NCBI GenBank assembly: GCA_028691175.1
Contig: JAQUZU010000016.1
Location: forward strand, 1-24,229
Direction: 5' to 3'
From: Candidatus Kapaibacterium sp.
Lineage (GTDB): Bacteria > Bacteroidota > Ignavibacteria > Kapaibacteriales > UBA2268
Length of the DNA: 24,229 bases
Part shown: piece after piece, positions 13,805 through 21,999 of the stretch
How the letters are laid out: each line of letters opens with the position of its first letter
Numbering within the stretch: position 1 is the stretch's first letter
Program-made: the position numbers and the translations under genes
The notes under the pieces: model-generated
Told to the model about the DNA's origin: nothing
What the model saw: only the letters and a program-made list of their open reading frames with translations
Database searches by the model: none

Positions 13805-14254
13805 ATGGCTATTATGAGAATCGATCCGATAAAGGGTCTCGAAACAATCAGTAAAAAAATGAACGATTTCATGAACGAGTTTGAAAAAGGCGTATCGCTT
13901 GAATACGGCGGATTTGCTCCGAGAATCGATATTATAGAAGACGAAAAAAAATTATATGTACAGGCAGAACTTCCCGGCATCGCGAAAGAAGACGTGAAAC
14001 TGAAAATTAACTCCGATGGCGTGCTCTGCATCTCAGGCGAGAAGAAACGCTGCGAAAAATGTTGCGAAAACAAAGACAGCATCGAAGTTGTTCGAATCGA
14101 AAGAAGTTTCGGCGCATTTAACAGATCTTTCCAATTGCCGGAAAATATAGACAAGGACAGCATTAAGGCGAAATTCGAGAACGGCGTTCTTGAGATCACT
14201 CTCGATAAAATCGAGCCCGAAAAGCCGAAAGAAGTCCATGTAGAAATTCAGTAA
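13805..14254 (+). CDS. Small heat shock protein, Hsp20 family (copy 2)
   Basis: The 149-residue paralogue of the preceding gene shares its layout, for example LEYGGFAPRIDIIEDEKK, ELPGIAKEDVKLKINSDG, SFGAFNRSFQLPENI and AKFENGVLEITLDKIEPEKP. Its distinctive feature is a Cys cluster (RCEKCCENK, about 79-87) in the loop where copy 1 has PTDSREAK, so redox or metal sensitivity is possible. AAGGAAAA upstream serves as ribosome binding site. It is probably cotranscribed with copy 1 and ends before the terminator at 14303-14339. The pair most likely arose by tandem duplication; the two may form mixed oligomers, which is inference. Confidence 0.95.
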   Translation: MAIMRIDPIKGLETISKKMNDFMNEFEKGVSLEYGGFAPRIDIIEDEKKLYVQAELPGIAKEDVKLKINSDGVLCISGEKKRCEKCCENKDSIEVVRIERSFGAFNRSFQLPENIDKDSIKAKFENGVLEITLDKIEPEKPKEVHVEIQ

Positions 14255-14302
14255 CACACCAAGACACACATACTTTTTAAAATAGAATCATATTTCCATA
14301 CG

Positions 14303-14339
14303 GGCATTGCACTTCGAAAGGGTGCAACGCCTTTTTTTT
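14303..14339 (+). terminator. Rho-independent terminator of the hsp20 pair
   Basis: GGCATTGCAC (14303-14312) pairs with GTGCAACGCC (14322-14331) except for one A/C mismatch, and a run of eight T follows. It lies 48 bases after the stop of hsp20 copy 2. The rest of the gap to 14474 shows no gene. Confidence 0.88.
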
Positions 14340-14473
14340 GTTCGAGTGCCGACTGAAAGCCGTCAACTCCTCCGGCTCAATAGAAACGTACTGGCAGGAT
14401 TATTGGATTTTTCGCCACTAAGGTACTTTTTCAATCGTCTTAATATACCTATTTTGAAAATGAAGGTAAAGAG

Positions 14474-15820
14474 ATGGCAAGAGTAAATCTTCTCGAAGGT
14501 AAGGAATCCTCGGTAATCGTAAAACTTGCGACGCCGATGGTACTCGGCCTGCTCAGTGTAATAGGCGTGAGCTTGGTTGATGCTTATTTTGTCGGCAAAA
14601 TCGGCACGAACGAACTTGTCGCATTTGGCTTTATTTTCCCGGTGATGTTCACGTTTAACGGAGTTATCCTGGGAATCGGCTCCGGAGCTTCAACCCGTGT
14701 GGCGAAAGCAGTCGGCAGCGGAAATATTTTGCAGGCAAAGCGCATTTTGACTGATGCACTGCTATTAGGCGTGTCGCTGGTTATCGTGCTTTCCGTAATC
14801 GGCAAACTGACTATCGACCCGGTATTTACCATGCTTGGTGCGACGCATGAGACGCTTCCGCTCATTCGCGATTTTATGCATATTTGGTATAGCGGAGCGG
14901 TGCTTGTAACTTTTCCGATGATCAGCGTTGCCGTATTGGTTGCAATCGGCAATACGCAGGTGAGTTCGCGGTTGCAGATGTCTGTGATGCTTGGTAACAT
15001 AATTTTCGATCCGATATTTGCATTCGGATTTTTGTTTATTCCGGCGATGGGCTTCTGCGGAATTGCGGTTGCGATGCTGATTTCGCGTATTTTCGTCTTA
15101 TTTTATGCACTATATGTGCTGATCAAAAAAGAGAAAATGGTTACTTTCGAGCGTCTGACAATTGGAAGATTGCTTCTATCCTGGAAAGATATTCTCTACA
15201 TAGGGCTGCCGAATGCCGGAACAAATATCATTATGCCGGTCGGATTTGGAATTATTACGCGTATGGCTGCCGGATTCGGCAAAGAAGCAGTTGCGGCGAT
15301 TGCAGTAGCAGAGCGTGTCGAGACTATTGCGCAGATAATCCTGCTGGCACTGGCGAACTCCATGGGAGCATTTGTCGGGCAAAATTCCGGAGCGGGTAAT
15401 GTACAACGCATTCGCACCGGCACACGCAAGGTAATGCAATTCTCGTTCTATTGGGGCGGCATAATGCTCGTGGGACTGTATTTCTTCGCAGACCGGCTGA
15501 TTTTGCTTTTCAATACCGATCCGAAAGTAATTGAAATTTTCACATCGTATTTTCATATCATGGCGTTCGGCTACGTCATGGTCGGAAATATATTTATTGT
15601 GCAGTCGATATTAAATGCTTTTATTATGCCGTTCCATGCTTCGATGCTCATGATAACGCGAATTTTTATTCTGTATGTGCCGTTTGCAATTATGCTGAGT
15701 TCGGTTATGGGAATTAACGGGATTTTCTGCGCCGGTCTGATTGCAAACGTTTTGACCGGATTTGTCTCGATTATTGTCTTTCGCCGGCAGAGCAAAAAAG
15801 TCTTTTCGGCAATGCAGTGA
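14474..15820 (+). CDS. MATE family multidrug/toxin efflux transporter
   Basis: MATE transporters expel cationic drugs or metabolites using a Na+ or H+ gradient. The 448-residue product has the normal length and about 12 hydrophobic spans in two halves. Family features include ATPMVLGLLSVIGVSLVDAY, FVGKIGTNELVAFGFIFPVM and GIGSGASTRVAKAVGSGN in the first half, with the matching SMGAFVGQNSGAGNVQRIRT in the second. AAGG upstream gives a fair ribosome binding site. It stands alone between the hsp20 terminator and the ComEA-like gene, with no adjacent regulator. The substrate cannot be read from sequence. Confidence 0.93.
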   Translation: MARVNLLEGKESSVIVKLATPMVLGLLSVIGVSLVDAYFVGKIGTNELVAFGFIFPVMFTFNGVILGIGSGASTRVAKAVGSGNILQAKRILTDALLLGVSLVIVLSVIGKLTIDPVFTMLGATHETLPLIRDFMHIWYSGAVLVTFPMISVAVLVAIGNTQVSSRLQMSVMLGNIIFDPIFAFGFLFIPAMGFCGIAVAMLISRIFVLFYALYVLIKKEKMVTFERLTIGRLLLSWKDILYIGLPNAGTNIIMPVGFGIITRMAAGFGKEAVAAIAVAERVETIAQIILLALANSMGAFVGQNSGAGNVQRIRTGTRKVMQFSFYWGGIMLVGLYFFADRLILLFNTDPKVIEIFTSYFHIMAFGYVMVGNIFIVQSILNAFIMPFHASMLMITRIFILYVPFAIMLSSVMGINGIFCAGLIANVLTGFVSIIVFRRQSKKVFSAMQ

Positions 15821-15939
15821 AATTTTCTTGTATTTAAGGAATAAAATCGTTAATTTAGCGTAGAAATATATATATGATAGCATGATTATTTATGTACGGC
15901 AAAAATTAGCGTAATAATTTTCCGGCGGAGAAACAGATT

Positions 15940-16452
15940 ATGAAAGCAGATGAAATATTAGCGAAAATTCAGACGATTTTCGGAGTTTCGAAGTTAGAAT
16001 TGTTTGCTGTTGCGCTATTGCTTTTGGGCGTAGTGTTGGCGATTCCTGCACAGGAAGTTTTTCGGGATAAGCGTATCGAGCCGGAAGTCGATAATTCGGT
16101 TATGGCGGCGATGGTGAACGAATGGGCGGAGAAAAACCGCACTACATACGTTGGCTCGAACGTCGAAGGCGAGGCAAATCCGCAACTTGCAGCCGGCGAT
16201 ACAGTTATAGAAAAGGAAAGCAAATTTCCGAAAAGTAAAAAGAAAGAGGCTGTCCCGGCGGGAACGAAAATCAACATCAATACCGCCTCGAAAGCCGAAC
16301 TAATGCGTCTGCCGGGAGTAGGCGACGCGATGGCGAACAAAATTATCGAGTATCGCTCGAAAACACCGTTTAAAGAAATATCCGATATTACGAAAGTAAA
16401 AGGTATCGGCGAGAAAAAATTCGAGAAGATGAAACCTTCTCTCACTATATAA
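15940..16452 (+). CDS. ComEA-like helix-hairpin-helix DNA-binding membrane protein
   Basis: The 170-residue protein has one membrane span near the N-terminus (about 20-36, LFAVALLLLGVVLAIPA), a charged linker (about 40-105) and a C-terminal double helix-hairpin-helix module (about 108-170). The module reads INTASKAELMRLPGVGDAMA, then NKIIEYRSKTPFKEISDITK and VKGIGEKKFEKMK, the ComEA layout. ComEA relatives bind incoming DNA in the periplasm during natural transformation; many short family members have no tested role. No other competence gene is in the window. A GGCGGAG ribosome binding site precedes the ATG. dusB follows after 9 bases and probably shares its transcript. Confidence 0.85.
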   Translation: MKADEILAKIQTIFGVSKLELFAVALLLLGVVLAIPAQEVFRDKRIEPEVDNSVMAAMVNEWAEKNRTTYVGSNVEGEANPQLAAGDTVIEKESKFPKSKKKEAVPAGTKININTASKAELMRLPGVGDAMANKIIEYRSKTPFKEISDITKVKGIGEKKFEKMKPSLTI

Positions 16453-16461
16453 CAGAAAATA

Positions 16462-17529
16462 ATGCCTGAAAAAAGAATATTCCGTCACATAGAAATCGGA
16501 AATCTCAAAATTGATAATCCGGTGTTGCTCGCACCGATGGAAGGAATTACAGACGAACCATTCAGAATAATCTGCAGGGAAATGGGCGCGGATATTGTAT
16601 TTAGCGAGTTTGTAGCCGCCGAAGCCTTGATACGCGACGCGAAAAAATCGTTCGCAAAAATGACTTTTTCCGAATTGGAACGTCCAATAGCTGTACAAAT
16701 TTTTGGAAACAATGCCTACGCGATGAGCGAAGCGGCAAAAATTGTAGAGCAGCAGGGAGTCGATATTCTCGATTTGAATTTCGGCTGCTGGGTGCGAAAA
16801 GTAGTAAATCATGAGTCCGGCGCGGCACTTTTGAAAGATCCGGACCGCATGGTCGAGATTACTCGCGCTGTAGTCGAGGCGGTGAAAATTCCCGTTACGC
16901 TGAAAACGCGGCTCGGCTGGAACGACAGTACGAAAAATATTGCCGAAATTGCTCCGCGGCTCGAAGATACCGGTATAAAGATGATTTCGCTGCATTGCCG
17001 CACCCGCGAGCAAGCCATGCGCGGAAATGTCGATTGGTCGTTTATCGAAAAGGTAAAGGAAAAAGTCTCGCTGCCCGTGATTTTGAATGGTGACGTAAAA
17101 ACGCCGGAGGACGCTGTTCGCGCATTTACCTCTACGCCGTGCGACGGCATTATGATTGGGCGTGCAGTAGTAGGCAATCCGTTTTTGTTCAGGCGCGTAC
17201 GTCTCGCGCTCGACTATGGCGGTCAAGCAGAAAATCCGCTGATTGACGAGCGAATCGCGACCTGCATGCGGCATTTGAATTTATCGCTCGAGCACGACGG
17301 CTATCCAAAGGGAATGTTTGAGTTCCGCAAGCATTATTCCGGCTATCTGAAAGGCATGTATAATGCTTCGAATGTACGGCAAAAGTTGGTCGTAATGAAT
17401 GATCTCGATGAAATTAAAGATACTTTGCTTGAGTATGCCGAAGAGGTGAAACGCTATGAAGCAGAAAAAGCACAACTTGCCACGGAACCTGCCGAATGGC
17501 GTCCGGACAACGAAAAATCAACCATGTAA
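16462..17529 (+). CDS. dusB: tRNA-dihydrouridine synthase DusB
   Basis: This FMN enzyme reduces specific uridines in tRNA to dihydrouridine. The 355-residue product carries the family's opening (NPVLLAPMEGITDEPFRIIC), the active-site region DILDLNFGCWVRKVVNHESG with catalytic Cys109, TLKTRLGW, the HCRTREQAMRG loop, and the FMN-binding end NGDVKTPEDA plus GIMIGRAVVGNPFLF. In most Dus proteins the catalytic Cys is followed by Pro (GCPxxK); here it is GCWVRK. The paired lysine is kept, so activity is likely, and the Trp may be a lineage trait. A C-terminal extension (about 320-355) is acidic and variable. The gene sits 9 bases after the comEA-like gene and ends in a terminator. Confidence 0.95.
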   Translation: MPEKRIFRHIEIGNLKIDNPVLLAPMEGITDEPFRIICREMGADIVFSEFVAAEALIRDAKKSFAKMTFSELERPIAVQIFGNNAYAMSEAAKIVEQQGVDILDLNFGCWVRKVVNHESGAALLKDPDRMVEITRAVVEAVKIPVTLKTRLGWNDSTKNIAEIAPRLEDTGIKMISLHCRTREQAMRGNVDWSFIEKVKEKVSLPVILNGDVKTPEDAVRAFTSTPCDGIMIGRAVVGNPFLFRRVRLALDYGGQAENPLIDERIATCMRHLNLSLEHDGYPKGMFEFRKHYSGYLKGMYNASNVRQKLVVMNDLDEIKDTLLEYAEEVKRYEAEKAQLATEPAEWRPDNEKSTM

Positions 17530-17535
17530 GCGGTC

Positions 17536-17560
17536 ATCAAGTCTTCGGATTTGATTTTTT
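17536..17560 (+). terminator. Rho-independent terminator after dusB
   Basis: ATCAAGTC-TTCG-GATTTGAT followed by a T-run: an 8-bp stem with one G-T pair and a stable TTCG tetraloop, 7 bases after the dusB stop. It separates the comEA/dusB unit from the GWxTD gene. Confidence 0.88.
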
Positions 17561-17604
17561 AGTATTTAGAATGTAAAAATATTCTCAAACAAAAAATTAC
17601 AAAA

Positions 17605-18891
17605 ATGAAAATACTCCGATATTTGCTCGTTTTGCTTTTTGCCGCGACCTGCGGAAATGCACAGGAAGTACAAAATATATTTTTTGATGCGGTAACTTTT
17701 AAGTCGGACTCCGCCGGAATGGCACGGCTCGACTGCTATGCCGTAGTGCCGTTTCAAGCGTTGAAATTTAAGGCTTCCGGCGATAAATATTATTCGAAAT
17801 ATACGGCATATATGTCTGTGATTGACGAAAATGAACGTTCAGTCGCCGAGAAAAAATTCGAGCGAACGCTCAAAGCGGACAATTACTTCAATGCACAGGG
17901 CGGAGCCGGAGATTTCGATTATTTGGCGTATTCTTTCAATCTGAATCCCGCAAAATATAAGGTGCGTCTTACAGTTAAGAGCGAATATAACAATACGGAA
18001 TATGAGCGTCGGCGAACGATTTCGCTGATTGATTTCGATTCGCACGACTTTACGCTGAGTGGTGTTTTGACCTGCAGCAAGATGGAAGAAAATGCCGGCG
18101 AATACGAAATTACTCCGTATTTATCCGATAACATTGCACCGATTATGACCTCGTTTATATCGGTTTTCGAGGCTTATAATAAACTCGTCGAGCGTCCGAT
18201 GAAATTCGTTGCGAAACTTTTTAATGCCGAGACCGGCGAAATCGCCTTTTGCAGCCGCTTCTTTGATCGCACAATAAAAGTAGGAACTTCGAGCAATTAT
18301 ATCCCGATGCAGTTACCGAAAAATTTGAAGCAGGGCGAGTATTTTCTGCGAATTTTTGCTTTGCCGGCGGATTGCGATACGACCGATTACGATAAGCAGA
18401 TTATTGCCGGGACAGAGCGCAGCGTGAGTATTTTCCGCAGTTTCGGAAACGGCGTTTATGAAGATATCGAAAAAGCAATTGCACAGTTGCGCTATGTGGC
18501 AGAAGATAACGAAATCGACGAAATGAAAGACGCAAAGGACGAGGACGAGAAAATCCGCCTTTTCGATGAATTTTGGGCAAAGCACGATCCGACGCCCGGA
18601 ACCGACCGTAACGAGGCTTTCGAGGTATATTTTTCACGCGTTAAATATGCCGAAGAGCGCTTCTCCGGAGCACGCTCGCGCGGTTGGCGTTCGGACATGG
18701 GACACGTTTTTATCGTTTATGGAAATCCATCGACGACTGAGCGCTCGACACCGGACTATCGTGGCAGAGTAACCGAAAAATGGACTTATGCAAACGGCGA
18801 CACATTTATTTTTATCGATTACAGCGGATTCGACGATTTCAGGCTTTATTCGCCAAATATAGTCAGCGATAAATTTTCATACGACTTATAA
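17605..18891 (+). CDS. GWxTD-type secreted protein
   Basis: The 428-residue protein has a signal peptide (MKILRYLLVLLFAATCGNAQ). Its N-terminal half is a beta-rich region of unassigned fold (about 25-285). The C-terminal region (about 290-415) matches the GWxTD domain: FDEFWAKHDPTPGTDRNEAF, YFSRVKYAEERFSGARSRGW and GHVFIVYGNPSTTER. The naming motif is altered to GWRSD (360-364), with Ser in place of Thr. This domain is common in the Bacteroidota/Chlorobi/Ignavibacteria group and its function is not established. ispD begins 10 bases downstream, so the two probably share a transcript. No Shine-Dalgarno is seen at the ATG. Confidence 0.85.
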   Translation: MKILRYLLVLLFAATCGNAQEVQNIFFDAVTFKSDSAGMARLDCYAVVPFQALKFKASGDKYYSKYTAYMSVIDENERSVAEKKFERTLKADNYFNAQGGAGDFDYLAYSFNLNPAKYKVRLTVKSEYNNTEYERRRTISLIDFDSHDFTLSGVLTCSKMEENAGEYEITPYLSDNIAPIMTSFISVFEAYNKLVERPMKFVAKLFNAETGEIAFCSRFFDRTIKVGTSSNYIPMQLPKNLKQGEYFLRIFALPADCDTTDYDKQIIAGTERSVSIFRSFGNGVYEDIEKAIAQLRYVAEDNEIDEMKDAKDEDEKIRLFDEFWAKHDPTPGTDRNEAFEVYFSRVKYAEERFSGARSRGWRSDMGHVFIVYGNPSTTERSTPDYRGRVTEKWTYANGDTFIFIDYSGFDDFRLYSPNIVSDKFSYDL

Positions 18892-18901
18892 CGGAGGAAA
18901 C

Positions 18902-19585
18902 ATGAAAAACACAGCACTGATAATTCCGGCCGGCGGAATCGGCAAGCGTCTCGGCGTAGAAACTCCGAAACAATATATCGAAATTGCCGGCGTGCCGATT
19001 ATTATCCGGACGATAAAAAACTTCGAGCATTTTGATTGCATTAACGTCTGCGTGGTGGCGGCACATCCCGACAGGCACGAGTTTATTTGTGAGAAAGCCG
19101 AACAATTTAAGGTGAAAATTCCGGTTGTGTGCGTCCCTAACGGCAAAGAGAGAATCCTCTCGGTCTATAATGCACTTGAGAGCGAATATTGTTCCGAATC
19201 GGAATTTGTGCTGATTCACGACGCTGTCAGACCTTTTGCCGACAGTGCGTTGGTAAAAAGTATTGTGAAAGAACTTGCCGGTAACGACGCGGTGATTCCG
19301 GTTTTGAAGCCGAAAGATACGATAAAACTGTTAGATGACGACGGCATGGTAGTTCGTACTTTGGACCGTGAGCATTTGTGCATGGTGCAGACTCCGCAGG
19401 CATTTCGGACATCGTCGATCCTTGCTGCATATAAAAAAGCGCTCGAAGTGGGATTTTTCGGTACGGACGATGCGTCGGTTGCCGAATTTTACGGCATGGC
19501 GGTCAAGACTGTTGCCGGTTCATCGCGGAATTTCAAAATCACAGACCTGAACGACCTGAACGAAGCCGAGAGGCTGGTAAAATAA
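18902..19585 (+). CDS. ispD: 2-C-methyl-D-erythritol 4-phosphate cytidylyltransferase IspD
   Basis: IspD joins CTP to methylerythritol phosphate in the non-mevalonate isoprenoid pathway. The 227-residue product shows the full signature: PAGGIGKRLGVETPKQYIEI (about 9-28), HDAVRPFAD, LKPKDTIK, REHLCMVQTPQAFRTSSI, FFGTDDASVAEFYG and GSSRNFKITDLNDLNEAERL. The usual first Ala is Pro (PAGGIG rather than AAGxG), a common variant. GGAGG sits 4 bases before the ATG, one of the better ribosome binding sites in the window. It follows the GWxTD gene by 10 bases. No other isoprenoid gene is present here. Confidence 0.96.
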   Translation: MKNTALIIPAGGIGKRLGVETPKQYIEIAGVPIIIRTIKNFEHFDCINVCVVAAHPDRHEFICEKAEQFKVKIPVVCVPNGKERILSVYNALESEYCSESEFVLIHDAVRPFADSALVKSIVKELAGNDAVIPVLKPKDTIKLLDDDGMVVRTLDREHLCMVQTPQAFRTSSILAAYKKALEVGFFGTDDASVAEFYGMAVKTVAGSSRNFKITDLNDLNEAERLVK

Positions 19586-19669
19586 AAAACGGATTTTTCG
19601 GATAATTGAAAATTAATAAATGTAATAATTCGTCTTAAAATACAAAATAATTAATTATATGTGGTATTT

Positions 19670-20539
19670 ATGAAAAAAATTCTTTTTGCAATATTATTTG
19701 GATTTGCCGGAATTAGTGCTTCCGCAGTGGAAGTGCCGCCTCCGCCGGTAAGTAAGGCAGACTCGGTTATCGCTGCAAGAGAATGGAAGCCGAGCGGAAA
19801 TACCGGAGTAAATATCAGCCAGGTATCATTTACAAACTGGTCGCAGGGCGGCGAAAACTCACTGACCTGGTCATTGTTTTTTAATTTCGGATTGAACAAG
19901 AATTTCGAGAAGTTTCGCCTGAAAAATCAACTTAAAGTTGCATACGGAATGACGAAAATTGGCGACGAACCATTTAAAACGAACGAAAACGAAATCTTCC
20001 TTGAAACCGTTCTGACATATAAACTTGCGTGGAATATTGATCCGTATTTCTCGAATACGGTGCGAACCGTTATTGCGGACGGCTATGATTATGCGGTCAA
20101 GCCGAAAAAGCAGATCTCTACTTTCTGGGATCCGGGCTATTTGACGCAGTCGTTCGGTTTTGCTTTCGATAAAATCGATGGCTTGAATACGCGTCTCGGT
20201 GTCGCATTTCAGGAAACTTTCACGAATAAATTTCGTCAATATACGACCGATGCCGACCATCCGGACAGAACATTTAAGTTTGAGACCGGTGTCGAATCCG
20301 TAACGTCGTATAAGTGCAATTTTTCCGATAATCTGCTCTATCAGGGCAGGTTTCGCTTGTTCGGGCGCTTCGACAATCTCGACGTCTGGGATGTTCGCTT
20401 TGATAACACGCTTACGGCGAAGATCACGAAATATATTAATGTGAATTTTACGGCACTAGTTGTGCATGAAATCAGTCAAACCCGTCGCACTCAGTTGAAG
20501 CAGGGATTGCAGTTCGGTTTCATTTATAATTTATTTTAA
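19670..20539 (+). CDS. DUF3078-type outer membrane beta-barrel protein
   Basis: From the ATG at 19670 there are 289 residues; an in-frame GTG at 19661 is less likely, because the ATG gives a clean signal peptide (MKKILFAILFGFAGISASA). Family features are GVNISQVSFTNWSQGGENSL near the start of the mature protein, repeated amphipathic strands, FWDPGYLTQSFGFAF, and a C-terminal strand ending FGFIYNLF with the terminal Phe recognised by the BAM machinery. DUF3078 proteins are Bacteroidota-type barrels of unknown cargo. It ends 5 bases before the next gene, so the two are probably cotranscribed. The 84-base upstream gap is AT-rich with no clear terminator for ispD. Confidence 0.85.
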   Translation: MKKILFAILFGFAGISASAVEVPPPPVSKADSVIAAREWKPSGNTGVNISQVSFTNWSQGGENSLTWSLFFNFGLNKNFEKFRLKNQLKVAYGMTKIGDEPFKTNENEIFLETVLTYKLAWNIDPYFSNTVRTVIADGYDYAVKPKKQISTFWDPGYLTQSFGFAFDKIDGLNTRLGVAFQETFTNKFRQYTTDADHPDRTFKFETGVESVTSYKCNFSDNLLYQGRFRLFGRFDNLDVWDVRFDNTLTAKITKYINVNFTALVVHEISQTRRTQLKQGLQFGFIYNLF

Positions 20540-20544
20540 TAATC

Positions 20545-21891
20545 ATGGAATTAACAAAAGAACAATATTCGCAAATTGCGGCAGTCGAAAAAGTTGTTTC
20601 GAAGGCACGCGGAAAACTTGGCGTGGCTGATATTTGTGCCGAAACCGGGTATGCCGCTCGCGACGTAGATTCGCTGATGAATGTGCTGATGGAACGCTAT
20701 CGTTGCCGGCTGAAAATGAATCCGGCGGACGGACGTTTGCAATTTAATTTCGAATTTCCGCTGCGCCGACGCGACGAAATAACTTTTCATGAGCGTTGGA
20801 ATAACTTTACAAATGCAGTCTGGAAAATTTTCAAGGCGGCATACAAAGTGTCTTTCGGCGTCGTAATGGCAGTATATTCGATTGTTTATGTAGTGATATT
20901 GTTTGCACTTTCCGTGGCTACTAATTCGTCTGATGACGATGATCGGCGAGGCGGAGGAGAACTTTCGCGATTTCTCACCATGCGGCTGATTCTGGAATTT
21001 GTGGGCTATATAGCGGAAGTGCTTTTTAATCGCGAACACAAAACACGTCGCGAGTATTATGTGCAGGACGGAAAGCGTTGCTATCGCGAATATCGCGAGG
21101 AATCACCGTCGTTTGTCAAGGGCGTTTACCAGTTCGTATTCGGACCGGACGTCCCGAAATATGATCCGCTAAACGATTCGAAGGAAGTCATTGCGTTTCT
21201 GCGTACGACAAATGGTCGGCTTACAGCCGGCGATATAGTCAATCTTTCGGGGGCAACTCTCGATGAAGCCGAATCGCGCCTCGCGGAATATGCCGGCAAG
21301 TTTGGCGGCGAACTTCACGTAGAGCCTTCCGGAGTAGTGGTCGGAGAATTCGAACGCATTTTGCAGAAAGAGAACGTACAACTTCATGGCGGCAAAATTG
21401 AATATTATGCGAATGAAGTCGAACCTGCGGTAAGCCTTACCGGCAACTCAAGCAAAACAAATGCCGGTGCATGCGTGCTGACAGGCTTTAATTTGCTGAT
21501 GTCGTTTATTATTTCGTGCGGCGGAATAGATGCGTATATCGGTGGTTATTCCGGCTTGATCGTTGTGTTGCTTGGCTATTTTCCGCTATTGCTTTCGTTG
21601 CTGTTTTTCATAATCCCTTTGTGCAGAATTCCGTCAGTATCGCGCCGGAAAGCACAGCGCGAGCGGAATATTGTCCGCAAGTTTTTGATTGAATATATTG
21701 TAAGCAATTCGGAAAACGGCATTAAAAAGAGCAGCATTTCACGCATTGCCGAGATGAACCGCATTCCGGCAAATATGCTGCAGAGTGTGCTGAATAAACT
21801 TGTTCTCGAACTTCGTGGCGAAGTAAAACTCGACCCGTCCGGCGATGCAGTCTATGATTTTTCTGTGTTTAAGGAAGAGCTGCGAAGATAA
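20545..21891 (+). CDS. Membrane protein with three winged-helix-like repeats, unknown
   Basis: The 448-residue protein has no signal peptide. Three similar cytosolic-type modules alternate with membrane spans. Module 1 is at about 5-72 (GVADICAETGYAARDVDSLM, ending LKMNPADGRLQFNFEF). Module 2 is at about 211-272 (LTAGDIVNLSGATLDEAESR, ending LHVEPSGVVVGEFE). Module 3 is at about 375-445 (IKKSSISRIAEMNRIPANML, ending VKLDPSGDAVYDFSVF). Each looks like a winged helix: a helix-turn-helix, then a strand-turn-strand wing around a P-x-G turn. A membrane region lies at about 103-126 and two spans at about 309-330 and 336-360. A YVFGPD-like segment (FVFGPDVPKYDPLND) precedes module 2. I recall similar membrane proteins in other phyla but no assigned function. 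It follows the DUF3078 gene by 5 bases. Confidence 0.7.
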   Translation: MELTKEQYSQIAAVEKVVSKARGKLGVADICAETGYAARDVDSLMNVLMERYRCRLKMNPADGRLQFNFEFPLRRRDEITFHERWNNFTNAVWKIFKAAYKVSFGVVMAVYSIVYVVILFALSVATNSSDDDDRRGGGELSRFLTMRLILEFVGYIAEVLFNREHKTRREYYVQDGKRCYREYREESPSFVKGVYQFVFGPDVPKYDPLNDSKEVIAFLRTTNGRLTAGDIVNLSGATLDEAESRLAEYAGKFGGELHVEPSGVVVGEFERILQKENVQLHGGKIEYYANEVEPAVSLTGNSSKTNAGACVLTGFNLLMSFIISCGGIDAYIGGYSGLIVVLLGYFPLLLSLLFFIIPLCRIPSVSRRKAQRERNIVRKFLIEYIVSNSENGIKKSSISRIAEMNRIPANMLQSVLNKLVLELRGEVKLDPSGDAVYDFSVFKEELRR

Positions 21892-21999
21892 AAACAGAAT
21901 TCTAAATTTATAAAATATTAAAATTATTTGCAAATTTCGACAAAAAATATTAAATTGGATATAGTAAAACCTCGATATAATTAATTGAACGGATAATTT

